Source: JBGQAS01 sp964498605 (GTDB taxonomy: Bacteria > Chloroflexota > Anaerolineae > Anaerolineales > Anaerolineaceae). From it: a stretch of 5,338 nt of DNA. The stretch lies in the NCBI GenBank assembly GCA_964498605.1, contig CAZCHK010000100.1, positions 1-5,338 on the forward strand, read 5' to 3'. Below the pieces are notes generated by a model. It had not been told where the DNA came from, did not search any database, and was given only the letters and a program-made list of their open reading frames with translations. Below are positions 1 to 5,338 of the stretch, piece by piece; the stretch's first letter is position 1, and every line of letters starts with the position of its first letter. The translations under genes were made by a program, and so were the position numbers.

Positions 1-1
1 G

Positions 2-559
2 GCTGCCCGGGAGCTGAAACCCGCCCTGGTGGTGCTGGACGTGATGCTGCCCAAGCTGGACGGCTTCGAGGTATGCCGCACGCTGAGTGCGGAGAACAGG
101 CAAATAGCCATTCTCATGCTCACCGCGCGGGATGAAGACATCGACAAGATCCTTGGGCTGGAACTTGGCGCGGACGATTACATGACCAAGCCTTTCAATC
201 CGCGCGAGCTCGTGGCGCGGGTGAAATCCATCCTGCGCCGCGCCTCTCGCCAGGGTGAAACTACTACCAAACCCATCCGGGTCGGGGATCTGGTGGTGGA
301 CCCTGCCACGCGAGAGGCACGTGCCGCAGAACGCCTGATCGACCTGCGCACGCAGGAGTTTGAGGTTCTGCTGGTGCTGGTGTCCTATCCGGGGAGGGTC
401 TTTACCCGTGAGCAGCTGCTGCAGCAGGCCTGGGGATTTGATTTTCTCGGGCAGACGCGTACTGTGGATGTTCATATTGCCCAGCTGCGCAAAAAGCTTT
501 CTGGCAGCACTGTCAGCATTGAAACCGTCACCGGGATCGGCTACAAGCTGGTGGGATGA
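2..559 (+). CDS. OmpR/PhoB-family response regulator, 5'-partial
   Basis: Cytoplasmic DNA-binding response regulator, the output half of a two-component system. The reading frame is open from base 2 to the TGA at 557-559, giving 185 residues. The receiver domain begins mid-way: the phospho-acceptor Asp is residue 13 (codon 38-40, in VVLDVMLP), the conserved Thr is residue 41 (MLTARDE), and the switch Lys with its following Pro is at 63-64 (TKPF). In this family the Asp normally sits near residue 51-54, so about 40 N-terminal residues, including the acidic pair, lie upstream of the window. A winged-helix Trans_reg_C domain fills residues ~90-185, with LRTQEFEVL, GRVFTREQLL, RTVDVHIAQLRKKL and the terminal GIGYKL hairpin. 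The GTG at 29 is not the real start, because receiver sequence continues upstream of it. The kinase gene follows with no gap. The regulon cannot be told from this sequence. Family assignment is secure. Confidence 0.95.
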   Translation, partial: AARELKPALVVLDVMLPKLDGFEVCRTLSAENRQIAILMLTARDEDIDKILGLELGADDYMTKPFNPRELVARVKSILRRASRQGETTTKPIRVGDLVVDPATREARAAERLIDLRTQEFEVLLVLVSYPGRVFTREQLLQQAWGFDFLGQTRTVDVHIAQLRKKLSGSTVSIETVTGIGYKLVG

Positions 560-2130
560 ATGGCAACCTCCCTGCGATCCCGTCTGTGGTTCAGCTACGC
601 CATCCTACTTTTGGCGGCGCTGCTTCTCTCCGCCATTATCCTGACCATTTTTTTACTCCGCAGCCCGCTGGCATACCGCCCGACTTACGCGCGACTGGAA
701 GCCGTGCAGGACATGCTGCTCAGTATAAAACCTGATCTGACCGGACTGCCGCCTGGTGAGATGCTTGCCACCCTGAAAAGCCTGGATGCCACCTACCAGG
801 CGCGCATCCTCGTGTTCTCCAGCGATCGGATATTAATGGCTGATTCGCGCGCCGAGATGGATGCATCGCAGGTTGCCTTCCGCAGGCCGGTCATCCTGCG
901 CAGCAACCTTGTCCTGCGTGACACGCAAGGAACCGCCTGGCTGTTCCACATCAGCCGGCAGCCTGATGGTTCGTTTCTCCTGACTGGCGTTGAGCGGCCT
1001 CGCATCTCCCTGGCAGTCCTACTGGCCAACGAGATCATCCCCCCGTTCCTGGTTTCCGGGTTGGCTTCGCTGGCGTTATCACTGCTGGTGGCGCTGGCGC
1101 TGGCGCGCTGGATCGGCTCACCCCTGGAAGCGCTGGTGGCGGCCTCGCACCGCCTGCCGGACCTTCCGTCGAAGCCCTTGCCTCTAAGCGGTCCGCGGGA
1201 GATCCAGGAATTGACCGCTGCGTACAACCAGATGACGCAGCGCGTGCACGCTTCGCANNNNNNNNNNNNNNNNNNNNNNNNNNNNNNNNNNNNNNNNNNN
1301 NNNNNNNNNNNNNNNNNNNNNNNNNNNNNNNNNNNNNNNNNNNNNNNNNNNNNNNNNTCCAGGAATTGACCGCTGCGTACAACCAGATGACGCAGCGCGT
1401 GCACGCTTCGCAAAAGGCGCAGCGGGAATTCGTGGCCAATGTATCGCATGAATTGAAAACCCCCCTCACTTCCATCCAGGGCTTTGCCCAGGCGCTCCTG
1501 GACGGAACGGCAGGCACCCCGCAGGAACGCCAGCGCGCAGCTGGCATCATCCAGCAGGAAGCGCAGCGCATGAACCGCATAGTGCTGGACCTGCTTGACC
1601 TGGCGCGCATGGATGGGGGCACGATGGACCTGCAGCGAGAGGAGGTGGATCTGCCGGCGCTGCTGCGCAGCGTGGTGGAAAAGTTCTCCCCCCAGGCAGA
1701 AGCGACAGGAGTATCCATTCAGATAAACGAGGAAAACCTGCCGCCCATCATGGCCGATGGCGACCGCCTGGCGCAGGTCTTTTCCAATCTGGTGGATAAC
1801 GCCCTCAAGTTCACACGCTCCACTGGATCCATCACCCTGTGTTCGAAAAAATCCAGTACTCATGTAGATCACGTACAGGTGGAAATAACCGATGATGGGG
1901 AGGGGATCAGCGCGGACGCTCTTCCGCACATCTTCGAGCGTTTTTACCAGGCAGACGCAGCGCGGCGGGGTGGAAAAGAGCACGGCAGCGGACTGGGGCT
2001 GGCCATCGCCAGGGAGATCGTCAGCGCGCACGGGGGAACGATCCACGTAACGAGTGAGATCGGCAGGGGCAGCACTTTCACCGTCGTGCTGCCTGTGACT
2101 GGGCAAACGACCCCACCAATCAAGATATAA
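560..2130 (+). CDS. Membrane sensor histidine kinase (HAMP-HisKA-HATPase), interrupted only by an assembly gap
   Basis: Sensor kinase that should autophosphorylate on His and pass the phosphate to the regulator encoded just upstream. The ATG at 560 directly follows that gene's TGA (557-559), with a GGTGGG stretch ahead as a possible ribosome site, so the genes are probably translationally coupled. The raw frame breaks at the N run. Removing the Ns plus one copy of the flanking 55-base repeat gives a continuous 471-residue protein. In that protein: TM1 ~12-33; an extracytoplasmic sensor region ~34-157 with a PAS/Cache-like strand pattern (ARILVFSSDRILMADS) that I cannot assign to a family; TM2 ~159-183; a weak HAMP ~184-232; the H-box SHELKTPL with His245 (codon 1447-1449); the N-box NLVDN at 358-362; DDGEG at 393-397; FERFY at 407-411; and GSGLGL at 424-429. 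All catalytic boxes are intact. The ligand is unknown. Confidence 0.93.
1203..1257 (+). repeat. 55-base duplicated contig end, left copy (pairs with 1358-1412)
   Basis: Identical over all 55 bases to 1358-1412. Both copies encode the end of the HAMP region (ELTAAYNQMTQRVHAS). The copies abut the N run exactly, one on each side. This fits an assembly overlap of fixed k-mer size better than a biological repeat. Confidence 0.93.
1258..1357. other. Assembly gap (100 N) inside the histidine kinase gene
   Basis: This is a run of exactly 100 N. The 55 bases just before it (1203-1257) are identical to the 55 bases just after it (1358-1412). This is what a scaffolder produces when it places a nominal 100-N spacer between contigs whose ends actually overlap. 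Collapsing 155 bases restores the kinase frame and the usual spacing from HAMP to H-box. The gap probably hides no sequence. Confidence 0.95.
1358..1412 (+). repeat. 55-base duplicated contig end, right copy (pairs with 1203-1257)
   Basis: Second copy of the 55-base overlap. It continues into the H-box region of the kinase. The TTG at 1366 that could be taken as a start is an internal Leu codon (residue 218 of the joined protein) and not an initiation site. Confidence 0.93.
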
Positions 2131-2132
2131 AA

Positions 2133-2163
2133 AACAGGGTCACCGTTTGGTAGTGACCCTGTT
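2133..2163 (-). terminator. Rho-independent terminator of clpC, possibly bidirectional
   Basis: A perfect 11-bp inverted repeat (AACAGGGTCAC at 2133-2143 and GTGACCCTGTT at 2153-2163) with a 9-base loop fills most of the 41-base space between the convergent kinase and clpC stop codons. Read on the minus strand, the stem runs into six T (complement of A2129-A2134), a classic intrinsic terminator for clpC. Read on the plus strand, the stem is followed by only a short T pair and then CATG, so termination of the two-component operon by the same hairpin would be weaker. The T tract overlaps the kinase TAA at 2128-2130. Confidence 0.88.
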
Positions 2164-2171
2164 CATGCGGG

Positions 2172-4891
2172 TTATTTCTTTTCCGCCACTTTCCGCGCGC
2201 GTGGTTTCGGGGCAGGCTTTGGCGCGGGACTCTTATCGGGCGATTCTTTGACCGGACTGGGATCTTTCTTTTTCAGCGTGACGCGACTCTCACCGTCCGT
2301 CTCCACCAGGATTGTGTCGCCGTCGGTGAACTCACCCGCCAGCACGCGGTCGGAGAGGGCATCCTCGATCTGCTGCTGGATGACGCGCCTGAGCGGACGC
2401 GCTCCCATCTCCGGGTCGTAGCCCTGGGATACAAGGCTGTCGAGTGCCGATGGAGTGATCTCCAGGGTCAGGTTGTGCTCCTTGAGCCGCGCTGTCACCT
2501 TGGAAACCTCAAGGCTGGCGATCTCGCGCATGTGCATCTTGCTCAGCGCGTGGAAGACGATGACGGAATCCACGCGGTTGATGAACTCGGGGCGGAAGAT
2601 CTTCTTGAGCCCGTCCAGCAGTTTCTTGCGCATGTCCTCGTAGGACTGCGCCTCGGCGGCCGATTCGTCGCTTGCCAGCTTGAATCCCAACCCACCCTGC
2701 TTCTTGATCAGGTCCGCGCCGATATTTGTGGTCATGACGATGATGGCGTTGCGGAAATCCACCTTGTGCCCCCTGGCGTCCGAGAGGTGACCCTCCTCCA
2801 TGATCTGCAGCAGCATGTTGTGCGCCTCCGGGTGAGCCTTCTCCACCTCGTCGAAGACGACAATGGAATAGGGGTGGCGGCGGATGGCTTCGGTGAGCTG
2901 CCCCGCTTCTTCGAACCCGATGTAACCGGGAGGTGCGCCAACCAGGCGGCTGACGGTGTGTTTTTCCATGAACTCGGACATGTCCAGCTGGATCAGGGCG
3001 CTCTCGCTGCCGAACAGGAATCGTGCCAGCGTTTTGCTCAGCTCGGTTTTGCCCACACCTGTCGGGCCCATAAAAATGAACGACCCGATCGGGCGCTGGG
3101 GATCTTTCAGACCGGCCCGGGCGCGGCGCACGGCCTTGGCGATGGCACTGATGGCTTCCTCCTGCCCGACGATGGAGCGCTTGAGCTCGTCCTCCATCTT
3201 CAGCAGGCGCTGGCTTTCCTCGGTAGCCATTTGCATCACCGGCACGCCCGTCCACATCGAAACCACTTCGGCGATGTCGTCAGCACTGACAATGGGGCTG
3301 TTGGCGCGGTCCCAGGCGGTGCGCATTTTCTCCAGTTTTTGCTGCAGCTCGGTCTGGTTGAGCATGAGCTGCTTGGCTTCTTCCAGCCTGCCTTCATCCA
3401 CGGCCAGGCGCTGGCTTTTGCGGGTCTCGCGCAGCTTGGTGATGATCTCCTTGCTTTCCTGGGCGGCTTTGCTTTTGTACATGCGCACGCGCGAGGAGGA
3501 TTCATCGATCAGGTCGATGGNNNNNNNNNNNNNNNNNNNNNNNNNNNNNNNNNNNNNNNNNNNNNNNNNNNNNNNNNNNNNNNNNNNNNNNNNNNNNNNN
3601 NNNNNNNNNNNNNNNNNNNNGCTTTGCTTTTGTACATGCGCACGCGCGAGGAGGATTCATCGATCAGGTCGATGGCCTTATCCGGCAGGAAGCGGTCATT
3701 CACGTAGCGCGCGGACAACCGCGCGGCGGCCTCGAGGGCTTCATCGGAAATCACCAGTTTGTGATGCTCCTCGTAACGGGCGCGCACGCCTTTGAGGATC
3801 CTGATCGTCTCGTCCACGGAAGGTTCTTCCACCACGATGGGCTGGAAGCGGCGCTCCAGGGCGGCGTCCTTCTCGATGTTCTTGCGATATTCCTCCAGCG
3901 TGGTGGCGCCGATGACCTGCAGTTCGCCGCGTGCCAGGGCCGGCTTGAGGATATTGGCGGCGTCCACGGCCGAGCCTGCCGAACCGGCACCCACCAGCAT
4001 GTGCACTTCGTCAATGAATACGATGGCGCCGGATGCCTTCAGCTCATCGATGACGCGCTTGAGGCGTTCTTCGAACTGCCCGCGGTACATCGTCCCGGCC
4101 ACCAGCGAACCCACATCCAGCTGCAGCACGCGTTTGCCAAGCAGGGGGGCGGGAACGTCGCCGTCGATGATGCGCTGGGCGAGCCCCTCCACGATGGCGG
4201 TCTTGCCCACACCGGGTTCACCGATGAGGGCGGGATTGTTCTTGTTGCGGCGCGCCAGGATCTGGATGACGCGCTCGATCTCCATCTGGCGCCCGATGAC
4301 CGGGTCCAGGCGGTTCTGCTCGGCCAGCGAGGTCAGCTCAACTGCCAGCTGATCGATGAGCGGGGTCTTCTCCTTTTTTCTTTCCTGTTCTTTCTCGTCC
4401 GGGTTGACAGCCGGTCCTCCCGCGCCGGAGGGAGAGGCAGCCTGAAGACCACCGCCGGATTCCAGGACGCGCGCCACCTGGCGGCGGACCTGTTCGTCCG
4501 TGATGCCCAGCTTGCGAAGCACTTCCAGACCGCGGTCCTCGCTGGAGCGCAGCAGAGCCAGCAGGAAATGCTCCGTGCTGATGTAGTGGGCCTGCATGCG
4601 CCGGGCTTCGTCCATAGAGAGCTCCAGAACCTGCTGGACGCCGGTGGAAAGGTCAATGCGCTCCTGCACGGACGTGCCGAAGCCGCACAGTTTCTCGACG
4701 ATCTCGCGCATGCGCTCTGTCTCCACGCCCAGGTCGCGCAGCACGCGCGAAGCCACGCCGCCTTCCTCGTTGATCAGCCCCAGCAGCAGGTGCTCGGTGC
4801 GGATCGTCGGCTGGCGGTAGCGCTCGGCTTCCAGGTGCGCCAGGTGCAGTACTCTGCGCGCGCGTTGAGTGAATCGTTCCAAACCAGGCAT
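2172..4891 (-). CDS. clpC: ATP-dependent Clp protease ATP-binding subunit ClpC, interrupted only by an assembly gap
   Basis: Cytoplasmic HSP100 AAA+ unfoldase that threads proteins into ClpP for degradation. The ATG at 4891-4889 has AAGGAGA four bases upstream. The TAA is at 2174-2172. Collapsing the N run and one 55-base copy gives 854 residues, typical of ClpC. Order: two Clp_N repeats (~5-55 and ~85-130), each with a TEH motif (Glu33, Glu107); D1 with Walker A GEPGVGKT (224-231), pore loop GTMYRG (266-271), Walker B VFIDE (291-295) and arginines 347-348; a short ClpC-type middle domain (~424-480) rich in charged heptads, much shorter than the ClpB one; MWTGVPV; D2 with Walker A GPTGVGKT (557-564), pore loop GYIGF (604-608), Walker B VVFDE (626-630), a GLGF loop (682-685) in the place of the ClpP-binding loop, and sensor-2 GARPLRR (778-784). 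The last ~30 residues are a Lys/Pro-rich tail. ClpB is excluded by the short middle domain and the GLGF loop. Confidence 0.96.
3466..3520 (-). repeat. 55-base duplicated contig end, left copy (pairs with 3621-3675)
   Basis: Identical over 55 bases to 3621-3675 and directly abutting the N run. On the minus strand it encodes IDLIDESSSRVRMYKSK at the end of the D1 domain. The GTG at 3488 in this copy is an internal Val codon and not a second gene start. Confidence 0.93.
3521..3620. other. Assembly gap (100 N) inside clpC
   Basis: Exactly 100 N, with identical 55-base flanks (3466-3520 and 3621-3675). Collapsing 155 bases joins SSSRVRMYKSK to AAQESKEI in frame, matching the usual D1 to middle-domain junction of ClpC. 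As with the other gap, no coding sequence seems to be lost. Confidence 0.95.
3621..3675 (-). repeat. 55-base duplicated contig end, right copy (pairs with 3466-3520)
   Basis: Second copy of the 55-base overlap. It is continuous with the N-terminal half of clpC. The overlap length equals that at the other gap, which argues for one assembler setting behind both. Confidence 0.93.
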
Positions 4892-4895
4892 ACTT

Positions 4896-4902
4896 TCTCC
4901 TT
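4896..4902 (-). promoter_or_regulatory. Ribosome binding site of clpC
   Basis: AAGGAGA on the minus strand, four bases before the ATG at 4891-4889. It is a near-perfect Shine-Dalgarno sequence and fixes this start, which also matches the usual ClpC N-terminus (G-L-E-R-F-T-Q-R-A). Confidence 0.9.
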
Positions 4903-4909
4903 GAGGTGT

Positions 4910-4918
4910 ATTCTACCA
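4910..4918 (-). promoter_or_regulatory. Possible extended -10 promoter element of clpC
   Basis: TGGTAGAAT on the minus strand fits an extended -10 (TGn plus a TATAAT-like hexamer with one mismatch). No convincing -35 lies 16-18 bases upstream, which an extended -10 can tolerate. Transcription would begin near 4903, leaving a very short leader that holds little more than the ribosome site. I see no CIRCE inverted repeat and no CtsR-type heptamer repeat in the 114 bases upstream of clpC. This is a weak call. Confidence 0.3.
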
Positions 4919-4937
4919 TCCAAAATGTGAGGAGAAG

Positions 4938-4954
4938 ATTAGAAGGGTATTAGA
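4938..4954 (+). repeat. Short direct repeat ATTAGA, one helical turn apart, upstream of the lipoprotein -10
   Basis: ATTAGA occurs at 4938-4943 and again at 4949-4954, an 11-base period. The pair ends 11 bases before the TATAAT box and covers the place where a -35 element would be; no TTGACA-like hexamer is present there. Activator sites of OmpR/PhoB-type regulators often have this geometry. Two six-base matches in an AT-rich stretch can also arise by chance. Confidence 0.25.
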
Positions 4955-4965
4955 GATAATGAATG

Positions 4966-4971
4966 TATAAT
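4966..4971 (+). promoter_or_regulatory. -10 box (TATAAT) for the lipoprotein gene
   Basis: A perfect TATAAT lies in the AT-rich intergenic region, 34 bases before the ATG at 5006. It would place the transcript start near 4978 and give a leader of about 28 bases. The hexamer expected at -35 (around 4943-4948) is AAGGGT, which does not resemble the consensus, so the promoter may need an activator or be weak. Confidence 0.45.
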
Positions 4972-5005
4972 TCCGTGAAGTTTACAATATTTGGACCTGG
5001 CTTAC

Positions 5006-5338
5006 ATGAACCGCCGATACATCCCACAATTGATCATTATCGTTTTCATGGCCGAGTCTATTCTGACAGGCGCCTGTACTGGAATCACCTCCCTGACAGA
5101 AAGTAATCAGCCCCAGGAAGCTTCCAGCCCCGTCTCAACCTCTTCTCCCAGTCCCGTGAATCCCACACCCCGGCCATCTCTGACCGCAACGCCTGAACCG
5201 GTCTACGAACTGTACGATCCAGGCACCTGGCCTTTGGAGATGCAGGAGTATTTTTACCGCGACCCTTCAGAGTGGAGCAGCCCAACCGGGCGCTACGTGA
5301 CCCATTCCGAGTTCGATGAATTCCTGCAGAAAGCCCGG
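5006..5338 (+). CDS. Predicted secreted lipoprotein of unknown function, 3'-partial
   Basis: The frame opens at ATG 5006 and stays open for 111 codons to the window edge. The N-terminus is a lipoprotein signal: basic MNRRY, hydrophobic core LIIIVFMA, then LTGA-Cys24 as the lipobox. Thr at -3 is less usual than Leu, but -2 Gly, -1 Ala and +1 Cys fit. After the Cys comes a Ser/Thr/Pro-rich linker (~25-66; SSPSPVNPTPRP) that would tether the protein to the membrane surface. A more globular, aromatic-rich part follows from ~67 (YELYDPGTWPLEMQEYFY). I do not recognise its family. The start is supported by the signal peptide and by an in-frame TGA at 4976-4978; a TTG at 4991 is a less likely alternative. 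No strong Shine-Dalgarno is present, only a weak TTGGA at 4991-4995. It is transcribed divergently from clpC. Confidence 0.8.
   Translation, partial: MNRRYIPQLIIIVFMAESILTGACTGITSLTESNQPQEASSPVSTSSPSPVNPTPRPSLTATPEPVYELYDPGTWPLEMQEYFYRDPSEWSSPTGRYVTHSEFDEFLQKAR

Noticed and set aside
1203..1412. A true tandem repeat or mobile-element target duplication around the N run
   Set aside because: 55 bases is far longer than target-site duplications, the same length recurs at an unrelated site in clpC, and both collapse to intact proteins. An assembly overlap explains everything.
793..2106. Long minus-strand open frame of 437 codons across the kinase gene
   Set aside because: It lies antisense to a kinase with all catalytic boxes, depends on reading through 100 N, and has a low-complexity, Arg/His/Cys-rich translation with no recognisable domain. 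It is a shadow frame.
2172..3488. A separate short ClpB/ClpC-like gene holding only D2
   Set aside because: The apparent start at 3488 is an internal Val codon inside the duplicated 55-mer. The joined sequence is one ClpC.
2475..3707. Long plus-strand open frame opposite clpC (410 codons), and a similar one at 3761-4930
   Set aside because: Both mirror a highly conserved AAA+ gene on the other strand; the translations show no family features, and the first crosses the N run. GC-rich coding sequence commonly leaves such open frames.
5085..5285. Minus-strand 66-codon open frame near the right end
   Set aside because: It is antisense to the lipoprotein frame, which has a clear signal peptide, and it has no features of its own.
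1..5338. CRISPR arrays, tRNA or rRNA genes, insertion sequences, phage or defence genes
   Set aside because: I saw no repeat-spacer pattern, no tRNA- or rRNA-like stretch, no transposase or integrase motif and no defence-type domain. Apart from the 114-base promoter region and the 41-base terminator region, the window is filled by the four genes.

Overview
The window holds four genes in two convergent/divergent blocks. I see no new biological system in it. It appears to come from a metagenome or draft assembly of a moderately high-GC bacterium. The full-length ClpC with intact N-terminal repeats, the TP/SP-rich lipoprotein and the OmpR/HisKA pair fit Chloroflexota (Anaerolineae-like). That placement rests on recalled family resemblance only, so treat it as tentative.

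Layout. (1) Positions 2-559 (+): the 3' part of an OmpR/PhoB-family response regulator whose first ~40 codons lie outside the window. (2) Positions 560-2130 (+): its cognate membrane sensor histidine kinase, starting directly after the regulator's stop codon, so the two form a two-component operon. (3) Positions 2133-2163: a strong hairpin in the 41-base space between two convergent genes. (4) Positions 2172-4891 (-): clpC, the AAA+ unfoldase of the ClpCP protease. (5) Positions 4892-5005: an AT-rich divergent promoter region. (6) Positions 5006-5338 (+): the start of a secreted lipoprotein that runs off the window end.

The main caution is about the assembly. Both runs of exactly 100 N (1258-1357 and 3521-3620) are flanked by an identical 55-base copy of the same sequence. 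Dropping the Ns and one copy removes 155 bases at each site and restores one uninterrupted, family-typical protein each time: a 471-residue histidine kinase and an 854-residue ClpC. The gaps therefore look like unmerged overlapping contig ends. No sequence appears to be missing, and neither gene is broken.

Functionally, the two-component pair would sense an extracytoplasmic signal and control transcription of unseen targets. ClpC carries the features needed to unfold substrates and pass them to ClpP. It stands alone here, without ctsR, mcsA or mcsB beside it. Nothing in the sequence directly links the two-component system to clpC or to the lipoprotein.
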